A DNA stretch of 64,000 bases. Source: Marinobacterium rhizophilum DSM 18822 (lineage in GTDB: Bacteria > Pseudomonadota > Gammaproteobacteria > Pseudomonadales > Balneatricaceae). The notes below the pieces were generated by a model. That model worked only from the letters and a program-made list of their open reading frames with translations. It did not search any database and had not been told where the DNA came from. Shown one piece after another: positions 9,301-18,776 of this stretch (its first letter is position 1; each line of letters opens with the position of its first letter). Both the position numbers and the translations under genes were made by a program. The stretch lies in NCBI RefSeq assembly GCF_000378045.1, contig NZ_KB899109.1, positions 45,037 through 109,036 on the forward strand, in the 5' to 3' direction.

Positions 9301-9834
9301 TCAGCTCGGCTCTTCTGCCAGTTCGCGCAGGTATTTGAACAGTTTGCGCGAACTTGCCGGTGGCTTCTGTTGCTGTGCCTCGCGCTGTGCGTTGCGTATC
9401 AGTTGGCGCAGGTGCTGGATATCGGCGTGGGGGAAGGCGGCGACGTAGTCGGTCAGGTCGTCCGGCGTGCCGTTGATCAGGCGATCGCGCCAGCGCTCCA
9501 GGCGGTGAAAGTGGGCGTCGTGGGCCTGTTTGCCGGCCTCGAAACTGTCGAGGGTCTGGCTGATGGCTTCGCTGTCGGCCTGGCGCATCAGGCGGCCAAT
9601 GTACTGCAACTGGCGGCGGATGGCCTCGCCTTTTTTCAATCGGCGGCACTCGTCGATCGCTTCGCGCAGGGTCTCGTCCATTGGCACCTTGGCCAGCTGA
9701 TCCTTGTTCAGGGCAACCAGCTTTTTGCCGAGGTCCTGCAGCGCATTCATCTCACGCTTGATCTGGCTTTTACTGACCCACTCTTCTTCCTGGTCGGCGG
9801 GGTCAATGTTTTCGAAATCGTCTTCGTTATTCAT
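9301..9834 (-). CDS. darP: Dual-action ribosomal maturation protein DarP (YjgA, DUF615)
   Basis: DarP/YjgA binds late 50S ribosomal precursors near the peptidyl-transferase centre and helps their maturation. The 177-residue product has the family pattern: an acidic N-terminus (DDFENIDPADQEEEWVSKSQIKRE), a helical core with ALQDLGKKLVALNKDQL, and a C-terminal helical half with RHLRQLIRNA. mgtE lies 11 bases upstream on the same strand, so they are probably cotranscribed. In Pseudomonas this gene sits between tldD and pmbA; neither is here. Confidence 0.93.
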   Translation of the reverse strand: MNNEDDFENIDPADQEEEWVSKSQIKREMNALQDLGKKLVALNKDQLAKVPMDETLREAIDECRRLKKGEAIRRQLQYIGRLMRQADSEAISQTLDSFEAGKQAHDAHFHRLERWRDRLINGTPDDLTDYVAAFPHADIQHLRQLIRNAQREAQQQKPPASSRKLFKYLRELAEEPS

Positions 9835-9845
9835 AGTTCGGTTCT

Positions 9846-11195
9846 TTAACTGTAAAAATAGGTGGCCAGTCCGAGGAAGGCGAGGAAGCCAACGACGTCG
9901 GTAATGGTGGTGAGCAGAACGCTACCGGCCAGAGCCGGGTCTATGCCGGCAGCCTTGAGGCCGATGGGCAACAGTGTGCCGGCCAGGGCGCCGGCAATCA
10001 GGTTGATAACGATGGCCGCCGCGATAATGCCACCAATATGGATATCCTGAAACCAGATGATCGCCACGGCGGCGACCACGGACGCCCAGAGCAGTCCGTT
10101 CAGTGCGCCTGCGGCCAGCTCGCGGTTGAGCAGCCAGCCGACGTTGGAGCGTTCCAGGTGCCCGAGTGCCTGGCCGCGAATGACAAGCGTCAGCGTCTGG
10201 CTGCCGGCGATGCCGCCCATGGAAGCGACAATGGGCATCAGCACGGCGAGTGCGACGACCTTTTCGATGGTCTCTTCAAACATGCCGATGACCGCCGAGG
10301 CAATGAAGGCGGTGAGCAGGTTGACGCCCAGCCAGATGGCCCGGTTACGCGTCGTTCTCATTAGGGGTGCGAAGGTGTCGGCGTCTTCTCCCAGGCCCGC
10401 CATGCTCATCAGAGAGTGGTCGGCATCTTCACGGATGACATCGACCACGTCATCGATGGTAATACGCCCGAGCAGTTTGCCATCCTCGTCTACCACCGGA
10501 GCTGATACCAGGTCGTGCTGCTCAAACAGCTGTGCGACCTCGCTGTCCGTCATCGTCGCCTCGATGGGCTCGATGTCGGTGCTCATGATTTCGCGCACCA
10601 TGATGTCCGGGTCTGATACCAGCAGTTTGGTCAGGGGCAGAATGCCAATGTAGACGTCCCGGCGGCTGACCACGAACAGGCTGTCCGTCATCTCCGGTAT
10701 TTCCTTGTGGCGGCGAATATAACGCAGCGCCGTTTCCACCGTGATGTCCGGCCGGATCGTCACGGTATCCGTGTTCATCAGGCCGCCGGCGGTGTCCTCG
10801 TCATAGGACAGGACCTGTTCTACCCGGGTGCGGTTCTGGATGTCCATGGTCTGCAGCAGTTCGCGCATGATGCGCTCAGGCAGCTGCTGCAGCAGGTCGG
10901 CCATGTCGTCTATATCCAGGCCTTCGGTGATCTCGAGGACTTCCCGGGCTTCCATGCGGCTTAGAATCTCGGCCTGGACGTCATAGCCCAGGTGCTGCAG
11001 AACGTCGCCTTCCAGATCCTTGTTGACCAGTCCCCAGAGCAGCTGGCGTTCCTTTGGCGGGGACTTGTCCAGCAGGTGTGCGATCTCCACCGGGCGCATG
11101 CTGTTGTTCAGCGTATGACGCACCTGACGTAGCTCACCGCTGTCCATGGCGGCGTTCAGTCGTTCGATCGGAGAGAGTGGCTCTTTACTGCTCAT
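9846..11195 (-). CDS. mgtE: Magnesium transporter MgtE
   Basis: MgtE is a dimeric Mg2+ channel gated by cytosolic magnesium. The 449-residue product has the standard order: an N domain of helical repeats (about 1-135), a CBS pair (about 136-260, with the typical MSTDIEPIEATM and LGRITIDDVVDVI strands), a connecting helix, and five membrane helices from about 285 to the end, including the conserved PIVASMGGIAGSQT pore-helix segment. The gene is 174 bases downstream of npr, probably a separate or read-through unit. No M-box-like leader was recognised. Confidence 0.96.
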   Translation of the reverse strand: MSSKEPLSPIERLNAAMDSGELRQVRHTLNNSMRPVEIAHLLDKSPPKERQLLWGLVNKDLEGDVLQHLGYDVQAEILSRMEAREVLEITEGLDIDDMADLLQQLPERIMRELLQTMDIQNRTRVEQVLSYDEDTAGGLMNTDTVTIRPDITVETALRYIRRHKEIPEMTDSLFVVSRRDVYIGILPLTKLLVSDPDIMVREIMSTDIEPIEATMTDSEVAQLFEQHDLVSAPVVDEDGKLLGRITIDDVVDVIREDADHSLMSMAGLGEDADTFAPLMRTTRNRAIWLGVNLLTAFIASAVIGMFEETIEKVVALAVLMPIVASMGGIAGSQTLTLVIRGQALGHLERSNVGWLLNRELAAGALNGLLWASVVAAVAIIWFQDIHIGGIIAAAIVINLIAGALAGTLLPIGLKAAGIDPALAGSVLLTTITDVVGFLAFLGLATYFYS

Positions 11196-11369
11196 GAAAT
11201 CCTTGTGCTGACCAACGGCTGCTGAGGCAGGGGGAACTGAATTGGGTTGCCCCTGATATCGGGTTCGGCGGCTCTGGCTTGGCAGGTGCGCCGGGGAGGT
11301 CAGTATACCGGAATCGGCCAGCGGGTATCAGCGGGGTCAAGGGTTGGGCAGGGGGCAAAAACGGGTTTT

Positions 11370-11639
11370 TTATTCGCCTTCGCCGAAATAGTCTTCAATC
11401 AGCGCGGTTATGGCGTCCATGGCGGCCTGTTCGTCCTCGCCTTCGGCACGAATCAGCAATTCGGTACCCTTGCTGGCGGCAAGCATCATGACGGACATGA
11501 TGCTTTTGCCATCGACTTCGCGCCCGTCCTTGTTGATGCGGATCTGGCTGGAAAACTTTCCGGTGGTGCTGATCAGTTTGGCAGCTGCGCGGGCGTGAAG
11601 TCCCAGCTTATTTATAATTGTGATGTGCTTTTCGATCAT
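11370..11639 (-). CDS. ptsO: Phosphocarrier protein NPr of the nitrogen PTS
   Basis: NPr is the HPr-like phosphocarrier of PTS-Ntr, relaying phosphate from EI-Ntr to EIIA-Ntr. The 89-residue product has the HPr fold: active His15 in NKLGLHARAAAKL and a serine at position 46 in GKSIMSVMMLAAS, the equivalent of the HPr regulatory serine. It is last in the conserved rpoN-hpf-ptsN-rapZ-npr run; 42 bases separate it from rapZ. Confidence 0.95.
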   Translation of the reverse strand: MIEKHITIINKLGLHARAAAKLISTTGKFSSQIRINKDGREVDGKSIMSVMMLAASKGTELLIRAEGEDEQAAMDAITALIEDYFGEGE

Positions 11640-11681
11640 GCCGGGGCGTATCCTCGATCAATAAATCCATGGGTCCGGCGT

Positions 11682-12548
11682 TTAATTCAGTTCGCGATGA
11701 CGGACATGCACATTATCCACAGACCGCCGGAAATGGCCAGCGAGTTGCTCTGCGATAAAGACCGAGCGGTGCTGTCCGCCGGTACAGCCGATGCCAATGG
11801 TGATATAGCTGCGGTTGTTGCTCTTGAAGTGAGGCAGCCATTTTTCGATAAAGTTGCGGATGTCGCTGATCATTTCAGCCACTTCCGGGGACTGCTCAAG
11901 AAAACCGATGACGGGGTCGTCCATGCCGGTAAAGCCGCGCAGCTCCGGAATCCAGAACGGGTTGGGCAATACCCGGACGTCGAAAGTGAAATCGACATCC
12001 AGAGGTACCCCGTGCTTGAAGCCAAAGGATTCAAACTGCAGTGAGATCTGCTGCTCGGTGCGCTGGGATACGCGCAGCTTGATGCTGTCGCGCAGGTCAT
12101 ACAGCTTGAGGCGGGTTGTATCGATGCGCAGGTCCGCCAGGGTGGCGATGGGCTCAAGCAGGGCTCGCTCGTTTTCAATCGCCTGCTGCAAGCCTGTGTT
12201 CTCGCCGGAGAGGGGATGCTTGCGGCGCGTGGCGCTGTAGCGCTTGAGCAGCGTCGGATCCGACGCATCCAGATACAGTACTTCGGTGTTTACCTCGGCA
12301 TAGCGGGTGCGCAAATTATTGAGCAGCTTGGGAAACTGTCGCAGGTTGCTCAAAAGGTTGCGGGCATCGATGCTGACAGCCAGTTTTTCCGGCGGCATCG
12401 AGTCCTTCAGCATTTGCTCGATCAGGCTGGGCAGCAGCAGGGCGGGAAGGTTGTCGATACAGTAAAAGCCGACGTCTTCCAGTACCTGCAGCGCGGTACT
12501 TTTACCGGATCCGGACAGGCCACTGATGACAACCAGTTTCATACCCAT
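11682..12548 (-). CDS. rapZ: RNase adapter protein RapZ
   Basis: RapZ binds glucosamine-6-phosphate and delivers small RNAs such as GlmZ to RNase E in enterobacteria, controlling glmS. The 288-residue product has an N-terminal P-loop (GLSGSGKST, residues 10-18) in a kinase-like domain and the C-terminal domain with the conserved GIGCTGGQHRSV segment near residue 255. Two in-frame ATGs (codons 1 and 3) are possible starts. Its place between ptsN and npr is the standard gammaproteobacterial arrangement. Confidence 0.95.
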   Translation of the reverse strand: MGMKLVVISGLSGSGKSTALQVLEDVGFYCIDNLPALLLPSLIEQMLKDSMPPEKLAVSIDARNLLSNLRQFPKLLNNLRTRYAEVNTEVLYLDASDPTLLKRYSATRRKHPLSGENTGLQQAIENERALLEPIATLADLRIDTTRLKLYDLRDSIKLRVSQRTEQQISLQFESFGFKHGVPLDVDFTFDVRVLPNPFWIPELRGFTGMDDPVIGFLEQSPEVAEMISDIRNFIEKWLPHFKSNNRSYITIGIGCTGGQHRSVFIAEQLAGHFRRSVDNVHVRHRELN

Positions 12549-12608
12549 GCCACCAAAGTGGATGTTGCAGGGGCGAATGCCGGGGAGTTGGACATGGCGT
12601 TTAGCTGC

Positions 12609-13067
12609 TCAGTGCGAGGCCAGATGCAGTGTCGTGTCGAAAAGCTGCTGGTCAGAGGTGGTGTCGCGAAGTGCCGCCAGTACTTCTGCGCGGCTGAAGA
12701 GTTCGGCCAGCATGGCCAGGGTTTGCAGGTGATCATCGGTAGCCTCTGAGGGCACCAGAAGTACGAAAATGAGGTCAACCGGCTGGTTGTCGATGGCGTC
12801 AAAATCAATCGGCTCGGCGAGCTTGATCATCATGCCGCTGGCCTTGGTGGCGTTTTCGAGCCGGCAGTGGGGAATGGCGATGCCGCTGCCGATACCGGTG
12901 CTACCAAGCCGCTCGCGGCCGATCAGGCCGCTGAAGATTTCTTCAGCGGCCAGCCCTTGTACCTGTTCGGCGATCAATTTACTGGCCGTTTCCAGTACGC
13001 GTTTTTTGCTGCCCCCATCCAGGTTGCAGAATGTAAGGGCGGGGGTCAGCAGTTCATGCAGATACAT
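12609..13067 (-). CDS. ptsN: Nitrogen PTS EIIA component PtsN
   Basis: EIIA-Ntr is the terminal phosphoacceptor of PTS-Ntr; it regulates potassium transport, nitrogen metabolism and stress responses rather than sugar uptake. The 152-residue protein shows the PTS EIIA type 2 fold with the phosphorylated His67 in SGIAIPHCRLEN. It lies 18 bases downstream of hpf and is likely in one transcript with rpoN and rapZ. Confidence 0.95.
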   Translation of the reverse strand: MYLHELLTPALTFCNLDGGSKKRVLETASKLIAEQVQGLAAEEIFSGLIGRERLGSTGIGSGIAIPHCRLENATKASGMMIKLAEPIDFDAIDNQPVDLIFVLLVPSEATDDHLQTLAMLAELFSRAEVLAALRDTTSDQQLFDTTLHLASH

Positions 13068-13085
13068 GGGCGTATTCGTTTACCG

Positions 13086-13376
13086 TTATTTGTGGTTTTT
13101 GGTTTTTTCTTTGTGCTTGATAATCTGACGATCAAGCTTGTCGGTCAGGCCATCGATGGCGGCATACATGTCTTCGTGTTCGTGAGTCGCAAACAACTTG
13201 CCTCCTGCAAGGTGGACATCGGCTTCTGCCTGTTGGCGCAGTTTTTCTACACTCAGGGTAACCTGGACATTGGTGATGTTGTCGAAATGCCGCTCAAGTT
13301 TACCGAATTTGCTGTGTACATACTCGTGCAGTGCATCGGTGAGTTCGACGTGATGTCCTGTGATGTTGATCTGCAT
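13086..13376 (-). CDS. hpf: Ribosome hibernation promoting factor (short HPF)
   Basis: HPF binds the 30S decoding centre and helps form inactive 100S ribosome dimers in stationary phase. At 96 residues this is the short form, with the N-terminal MQINITGHHVELTDALHEYV strand-helix typical of the YfiA/HPF fold and a Lys-rich tail (KHKEKTKNHK). A good ribosome site (AGGAGATAAC) precedes the ATG. Located 50 bases after rpoN, as in most relatives. Confidence 0.95.
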   Translation of the reverse strand: MQINITGHHVELTDALHEYVHSKFGKLERHFDNITNVQVTLSVEKLRQQAEADVHLAGGKLFATHEHEDMYAAIDGLTDKLDRQIIKHKEKTKNHK

Positions 13377-13426
13377 AGTTATCTCCTAGTCAACAGCGGC
13401 GAAAGATCGCCTTGTTTGCATCTCAA

Positions 13427-14941
13427 TTAAACCAGACGCTTGCGCTCATTAGAAGGTGCAATGTTCATTGCTTCACGGTATTTCGCCACTGTGCGCCGGG
13501 CGACCTTGAATCCCTGCTCATCCAGCAGCTGGGCGATCTTGCTGTCACTCAGTGGTTTGGTGCTGCTTTCGGCCGCCACCAGGCGCTTTATCAGGGCGCG
13601 GATGGCCGTAGATGAGGCTGCGCCACCGTCGTTGGTGCCAACGTGGCTCGAGAAAAAGTACTTCAGTTCGAAGATGCCCCTTGGGGTATGCATGTACTTT
13701 TGCGTTGTGACACGGGAGATGGTCGATTCATGCATCTCGACAGCTTCGGCAATGTCGTGCAATACCAGCGGCTGCATGGCTTCTTCGCCCTGTTCCAGGA
13801 AGCCTTCCTGGCGCGCGACGATTTCCCGCGATACCTTGAGCAGGGTTTCGTTGCGGCTTTGCAGGCTCTTGATAAACCAGCGGGCTTCCTGCAGGTGGTT
13901 TTTCAGGTAGGTATTGTCAGAGCTGTTGTCGGCGCGCCGGATCAGGTCCGAATACTGGGTGTTGATGCGCAGGCGCGGTGCCGTGTCCGGGTTGAGCGTG
14001 ACGGTCCAGAATCCCTTGACCTTGCTGACCACGACATCGGGTATGACATATTCTGCGGTGCTTGCCGTGATGCTGGCGCCGGGCTGGGGGTTCAGGCTCT
14101 GAATCAGCAGGATAACTTCCTGTAACTGCTGTTCCTTGAGGCGTGTGCGCCGGAGCAGCTGTTTGTAGTCTCGGCTGCCCAGCAGCTGGATGAACTCGCT
14201 GACGACGCGAATGGCTTCCTTGCGCCACGGGGTCGAGTCCGGCATCTGGCGCAGCTGAATGGCAAGGCATTCGCCCAGGTCCCGTCCGCCGACGCCGGCC
14301 GGGTCAAATTGCTGGATGCGGTGCAATACGGCTTCGATATCTTCGGGTTCAATGTCTTCGAAGTCTGCTGGGTTCTCTTGTTTGAAGTGTTCCAGCAATT
14401 CATCCAGTGAGATGCGCAGATAACCATTGGAATCGATACCGTCGACAATGCCTGTCGCAATAAGGCGATCAATGTCGCTCATGGGTGTCAGGTTGAGCTG
14501 CCATTCCAGATGATCCTGCAGCGTTTCCTCGGCGGTGTCGTTGGACTCCATGGTGCCGTCGTCATCGCGGGCAGGGCCGCTGGGCTGGTTGCTCTGGAAG
14601 GTATCGTCCCACGAGCTGTCGGTGCCGAGCTCTTCCGGGATGTCATCATTCCACTTGTCTTCGGCCTGGGGGCTGTCGTCAGCGCTTTCCGCATTGTTGC
14701 GTTCGCGCTCGGCCTCGCTGGTTTTTTGCGGGGCTTCGGAATTCTGGTGCTCGTTGTAGTCGGCATCCGGCGCTTCGTCGTGCTCATCGTCCGAGGATTC
14801 GAGCATGGGGTTGTTTTCGAGCGCTTCCTGGATTTCCTGTTGAAGGTCGAGTGTCGACAGCTGAAGCAGGCGTATGGCCTGCTGCAGCTGCGGCGTCATG
14901 GTCAGGTGCTGACCAATTTTTAGATGGAGCCCTTGCTTCAT
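13427..14941 (-). CDS. rpoN: RNA polymerase sigma-54 factor RpoN
   Basis: Sigma-54 directs RNA polymerase to -24/-12 promoters and needs AAA+ activators. The 504-residue product has the Gln/Leu-rich N-terminal activator-interacting region (residues 1-50), a strongly acidic linker (about 50-120), the core-binding domain and the C-terminal DNA-binding region ending in the RpoN box ([10 protein letters not shown], about residues 484-493). It is encoded 179 bases downstream of lptB and heads the hpf-ptsN-rapZ-npr group. Confidence 0.97.
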   Translation of the reverse strand: MKQGLHLKIGQHLTMTPQLQQAIRLLQLSTLDLQQEIQEALENNPMLESSDDEHDEAPDADYNEHQNSEAPQKTSEAERERNNAESADDSPQAEDKWNDDIPEELGTDSSWDDTFQSNQPSGPARDDDGTMESNDTAEETLQDHLEWQLNLTPMSDIDRLIATGIVDGIDSNGYLRISLDELLEHFKQENPADFEDIEPEDIEAVLHRIQQFDPAGVGGRDLGECLAIQLRQMPDSTPWRKEAIRVVSEFIQLLGSRDYKQLLRRTRLKEQQLQEVILLIQSLNPQPGASITASTAEYVIPDVVVSKVKGFWTVTLNPDTAPRLRINTQYSDLIRRADNSSDNTYLKNHLQEARWFIKSLQSRNETLLKVSREIVARQEGFLEQGEEAMQPLVLHDIAEAVEMHESTISRVTTQKYMHTPRGIFELKYFFSSHVGTNDGGAASSTAIRALIKRLVAAESSTKPLSDSKIAQLLDEQGFKVARRTVAKYREAMNIAPSNERKRLV

Positions 14942-15120
14942 AGAAATACTGCGTTATCTGTGAGAGTGGGTCGAGTTGCTGTGCATTATATGCCTAACCG
15001 TGACCTGCGTGCGTCGTCTATCTGTCTAACGGGCCACTGAAAGTCTGCTCGGGTGCAAATACCTTGGTTAATCCGTGCCGGTCACAAGGCCTGCGCCGAT
15101 CCTTTGCCGGGTATGCCGGG

Positions 15121-15849
15121 CTAAAGTCTGAATTGTTCACCCAGGTACGCGGCCTTGACCTGCTCATTGGCGATAATGTCCGCGGGTGTACCCTCGGCCA
15201 GAATGCCGCCTTCGCTGACTATATAGGCGCGCTCGCAGATATCCAGGGTTTCGCGCACGTTGTGGTCGGTGATCAGTATGCCGATGCCCTTGGTCTGCAG
15301 GTGCCGGATGGTGTTCTTGATATCGTTGACCGAAATCGGATCCACGCCGGCAAAGGGTTCGTCGAGCAGAATAAAGGTCGGCTCGGTAGCGAGGCAGCGG
15401 GCGATTTCAACACGGCGGCGCTCCCCGCCGGACAGGGCCATGCCGAGGCTGTTGCGAATATGCACGATGTGGAATTCTTCCAGCAGCTGCTCTAGCCGCC
15501 GCTCGCGGCCGGCACGATCCAGGTCGCGGCGGGTTTCAAGAATGGCCATCAGGTTGTCGCGTACGCTGAGCTTGCGAAATATCGACGCTTCCTGGGGCAG
15601 GTAGCCGAGCCCCTGGCGTGCGCGGCCGTGCATCGGCAGCGCGGTGATGTCGGTGTCGTTGAGCAGGACCTGGCCATGATCGGCATTGACCAGGCCGACG
15701 ATCATGTAAAAGCAGGTGGTCTTGCCGGCGCCATTGGGGCCCAGCAGGCCCGTGATCTGACCGCTTTTCAGGTGCAGTGAAACGTCCCGCACGACTTCGC
15801 GTCCCTTGTAGCTCTTTGCCAGTTGGCGCGCTTCCAGTGTGCTGGTCAT
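15121..15849 (-). CDS. lptB: LPS export ABC transporter ATPase LptB
   Basis: LptB powers LptB2FG, which extracts LPS from the inner membrane and pushes it onto the Lpt bridge. The 242-residue ATPase has Walker [10 protein letters not shown] (residues 37-45), the ABC signature LSGGE (139-143) and the Walker B/Glu LLDEP (161-165), with the family H-loop TDHNVRETL. Its ATG overlaps the last 4 bases of lptA. Confidence 0.97.
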   Translation of the reverse strand: MTSTLEARQLAKSYKGREVVRDVSLHLKSGQITGLLGPNGAGKTTCFYMIVGLVNADHGQVLLNDTDITALPMHGRARQGLGYLPQEASIFRKLSVRDNLMAILETRRDLDRAGRERRLEQLLEEFHIVHIRNSLGMALSGGERRRVEIARCLATEPTFILLDEPFAGVDPISVNDIKNTIRHLQTKGIGILITDHNVRETLDICERAYIVSEGGILAEGTPADIIANEQVKAAYLGEQFRL

Positions 15850-16352
15850 TGATCAGCCCCTTTGGGCTGTATGACCATCTGCACGCGGCCCTGGCCATCG
15901 TCGCCGCTAAAGGCATTAACCAGTGACTTTTCCAGGTTGTAAACGATCTTCTGCCCGGTGAAGGTGTCTTTTTGCTGCACCACCCGGGCATTGCCGGTGA
16001 TGGTTATTTCCTGGCGGTTGACCTGGTAGTCCATACGTTCGCCATAGGCATTGGTGAGCGGCTTGTCGCTGGCCGCCTGCTGCTGGAATTTGACGTTACC
16101 TGTGGCCAGAATGCGGCTGACTCCGGAGGCATTGCGGTGCAGGTCGACGTTGCGGGCGTTGATTTTAAGCGTGCCCTGGGCGATTTCGACATTGCCGGAA
16201 TAAGTCGTGATGCCGGTGTTGTCATCGATGGTGGCCGTGTCGGCGCTGATGTGGATCGGCTGGTTGCGATCCGTCGGCAGGGCCAGGCTGGTGCCGGAAA
16301 TACTCAGTGCCAGCAGGGCTGCCAGCCAGAGGCGGGTGTTATTTGGTTTCAT
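15846..16352 (-). CDS. lptA: LPS transport periplasmic protein LptA
   Basis: LptA forms the periplasmic beta-jellyroll bridge that carries LPS to the outer membrane. I start it at the ATG at 16352, which has a GAGGGAC ribosome site and gives a clean signal peptide ([19 protein letters not shown], cleavage near SLA); a second ATG 15 bases upstream would add SRDA. The mature part has the OstA-like repeats ([20 protein letters not shown]). It overlaps both lptC (14 bases) and lptB (4 bases), which implies coupled translation. Confidence 0.95.
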   Translation of the reverse strand: MKPNNTRLWLAALLALSISGTSLALPTDRNQPIHISADTATIDDNTGITTYSGNVEIAQGTLKINARNVDLHRNASGVSRILATGNVKFQQQAASDKPLTNAYGERMDYQVNRQEITITGNARVVQQKDTFTGQKIVYNLEKSLVNAFSGDDGQGRVQMVIQPKGADQ

Positions 16353-16908
16353 AGCGTCCCTCGACATCGGACATTAGCTCGACTTGGCGGGTGTTCAGGT
16401 TGGCCTTCATGCCGTTGGCCCGGGTTTCCCCATCCTGGCTGAACAGCGTGACGGCAGTGTCGGTTTCAATCAGTTGCTGCGACGGCGTCAGGGTTAGCGT
16501 CTGGGCCTCCAGTCGCAGCGGTGTGCTGTTGGCGGAGCTGCTCAGTACGCTGACGCTGCCGCTGAGCGTGACCTGCTCGCTGCTGTCCTGCATTCGGCCG
16601 TGCTCGGCGCTGATCAGAACCTCGTCCCGGGACTCGTTGCGAAATAAAACAATATCCGGGGTCAGGGCCTTGAGTTCGCCGTGGCTCGGGTAGTGCTCCA
16701 GCTGCGGGGAGCGCAGCTCCTGATGCAGTTGCCCCTGGCTATCAAACTGACGAATGGTGGCGTCGCGCAGATAATAGTCAGTATCTGCACGACCGGGGGC
16801 CAGTTCAGGCGCCGCTGTTTCCGTCGGCGCCCGGTCGGCGCCCCAGTACAACAGTATCGGCGCCAGCAGGGCAGTGGCAAGGATCAGGCGCGTCCGGCTG
16901 CTCAGCAT
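16339..16908 (-). CDS. lptC: LPS export protein LptC
   Basis: LptC is the bitopic inner-membrane component that receives LPS from LptB2FG and passes it to LptA. The 189-residue product has one N-terminal membrane helix (about residues 7-24) and a periplasmic beta-jellyroll with the YYLRDATIRQFDSQG strand typical of the family. It is 3 bases downstream of kdsC and overlaps lptA. Confidence 0.94.
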   Translation of the reverse strand: MLSSRTRLILATALLAPILLYWGADRAPTETAAPELAPGRADTDYYLRDATIRQFDSQGQLHQELRSPQLEHYPSHGELKALTPDIVLFRNESRDEVLISAEHGRMQDSSEQVTLSGSVSVLSSSANSTPLRLEAQTLTLTPSQQLIETDTAVTLFSQDGETRANGMKANLNTRQVELMSDVEGRYETK

Positions 16909-16911
16909 GGT

Positions 16912-17463
16912 TTACAGGTACTCGCCGAGAAGTGACTCGAGTTGTCCTCGGGCACTGAGTATCTGTTCGCAGAATTCGCGTCCGGCGCCGGCGCCGCCAG
17001 CCCTCTGGGTGCACCAGTGAGCATATTCGAGCATCAGCGGGTGGCCGTTGGGCACCGTGGCGCCAAAGGCGACGGCGCGGATGGCGCCGAGATCCGGCCA
17101 GTCATCGCCGATGTAAGCCGTGGTGTCACTGCCGTGTTCCGACTGGGCCCAGACTTCCTTGAGGGCGACCAGTTTGTCTTCGCGGCCCTGGATCAGGTAG
17201 GTAATGCCCAGCGCCTTGGCACGCAATTCCACCTGTGGGGAGCATCTTCCGGTAATGATGGCTGTTTCGATGCCGGCTTGCTGCAGCAGCTTGATGCCCA
17301 GGCCGTCGAGCGTATTGAAGCTCTTTACTTCGGTGCCGTCGGGAAGAAAGTTGAGGTGGCCATCAGTCAGGACACCGTCAACGTCAAATACGGCCAGGGT
17401 TACCTTGCGCAGGCGTTCAACCAGTTCGGCGGAAAGCGGTGCGGATGTGTTGAAAAAACTCAT
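16912..17463 (-). CDS. kdsC: 3-deoxy-D-manno-octulosonate 8-phosphate phosphatase KdsC
   Basis: KdsC dephosphorylates KDO-8-phosphate, making free KDO for the LPS core. The 183-residue product is a C0-type HAD phosphatase without a cap: the nucleophile motif FDVDGVLTDG (Asp27, Asp29) is clear and the last acidic motif is YIGDDWPD. Length matches the family. It shares one base with the kdsD stop and precedes lptC by 3 bases. Confidence 0.96.
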   Translation of the reverse strand: MSFFNTSAPLSAELVERLRKVTLAVFDVDGVLTDGHLNFLPDGTEVKSFNTLDGLGIKLLQQAGIETAIITGRCSPQVELRAKALGITYLIQGREDKLVALKEVWAQSEHGSDTTAYIGDDWPDLGAIRAVAFGATVPNGHPLMLEYAHWCTQRAGGAGAGREFCEQILSARGQLESLLGEYL

Positions 17464-18437
17464 CAGATAACTCCAGCTTTGAGCATGTCGTGCATGTTCA
17501 GGGCCCCTACGGGACGGCGGTTGTCATCCACCACCAGCAACGCATTAATCTGCTGCGACTGCATGATCTGCAGGGCCTCGGCGGCGAGGATGCCGGCAGG
17601 GACGGTGGTGCAGTCCGGCGTCATGACCTCGCTGATGGCGGTGTTCTTCAGGTCGAGGTCCCGGTCCAGCGTACGGCGCAGGTCACCGTCGGTAAACAGG
17701 CCGCACAGGCGTCCTTCGCTGTCGGTCACGGCGGTCATGCCCAGGCGCTTGCGGGTCACTTCCAGCAGCGCCTGGTTAATGGATGTATCGCTACTGACGC
17801 AGGGGATATCGGCGCCGGTATGCATCAGGTCGCTAACCTTGAGCAGCAGGCGGCGGCCCAGGCTTCCGCCCGGATGGGAAAATGCAAAATCCTCGGCGCT
17901 GAAGCCGCGGGCTTCCAGCAGGGCGATGGCCAGCGCATCGCCCATGACCAGTTGCGCCGTGGTGCTGGACGTGGGGGCCAGGCCCAGCGGGCACGCTTCA
18001 CGCTCGACACCGATGTGCAGGCTGGCATCTGAGGCCTGGGCCATGGTGGAATTGGGATTGGCCGTAATGCTGATCAGCGGTGCATTCATGCGCTTGATCA
18101 GTGGCAGGATGGTGACGACTTCAGAGGTTTCGCCCGAGTTGGACAGGGCAATGACCACGTCCTTGGACGTAATCATCCCCATGTCGCCGTGGCTGGCTTC
18201 ACCGGGGTGGACAAAAAAGGCCGGCGTGCCGGTGCTGGCGAGTGTCGCTGCGATCTTGTTGCCAATATGGCCGGACTTGCCCATGCCGGTGACGATAACG
18301 CGCCCCTCGCAGGACATCAGCAGGTCACACGCGCGGGTAAAGTCGCCGTTCAGGTGGTTAAGAAGGTCGGATACAGCATCACGCTCCAGTTCGATGGTGC
18401 GGCGTGCGGTGCTGAGATAGTCGAAGGTTTCGCTCAT
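17463..18437 (-). CDS. kdsD: Arabinose-5-phosphate isomerase KdsD
   Basis: KdsD interconverts ribulose-5-phosphate and arabinose-5-phosphate, the first step of KDO synthesis. The 324-residue product has an N-terminal SIS sugar-isomerase domain (VTGMGKSGHIGNKIAATLAS near residue 50 and the HPGEASHGDMG stretch) followed by a CBS pair (about 205-324). It is the first gene of the leftward kdsD-kdsC-lptCAB unit and is divergent from mlaF. No good Shine-Dalgarno sequence precedes the ATG. Confidence 0.96.
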   Translation of the reverse strand: MSETFDYLSTARRTIELERDAVSDLLNHLNGDFTRACDLLMSCEGRVIVTGMGKSGHIGNKIAATLASTGTPAFFVHPGEASHGDMGMITSKDVVIALSNSGETSEVVTILPLIKRMNAPLISITANPNSTMAQASDASLHIGVEREACPLGLAPTSSTTAQLVMGDALAIALLEARGFSAEDFAFSHPGGSLGRRLLLKVSDLMHTGADIPCVSSDTSINQALLEVTRKRLGMTAVTDSEGRLCGLFTDGDLRRTLDRDLDLKNTAISEVMTPDCTTVPAGILAAEALQIMQSQQINALLVVDDNRRPVGALNMHDMLKAGVI

Positions 18438-18554
18438 CTAAATTCGGCCTTGAGGGTTATTAAGAGATCATGGCTATTTAAGTACGCACAGTGTACAGCA
18501 GCACCGGATTTTCGGCACAGTGAACTGCTATTGACCGTCGTTGGCGACGCTGCT

Positions 18555-18572
18555 GTGCCGCCTCGGCGGCAC
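18555..18572. promoter_or_regulatory. Inverted repeat in the kdsD-mlaF divergent region
   Basis: An 8-bp perfect inverted repeat (GTGCCGCC, 2-base spacer, GGCGGCAC) lies in the 339-base gap between divergent kdsD and mlaF, 117 bases from kdsD and 204 from mlaF. The compact operator-like form and position suggest a protein-binding site, but I cannot assign a regulator. The rest of the gap (18438-18776) holds no recognisable gene; in E. coli the antiporter yrbG lies between mlaF and kdsD. Confidence 0.35.
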
Positions 18573-18776
18573 TGCATATGCGGGTCGCGGGCCGCGCAGG
18601 GAGACTATTAGAACAGAATGGGAAGTCGGTGCAAACTTGGTGCCGGAATTCAGCTGCCGTGAATGCCCGGCGCCAACTAAGATTTCCGGTTTGTGCGCTG
18701 CAATGATATATTTCAGCCTTTTAATCTGCCAAGGCGAAGACTACAGCGGGCTCATGGTCGACCTGCTGCTTCATAT

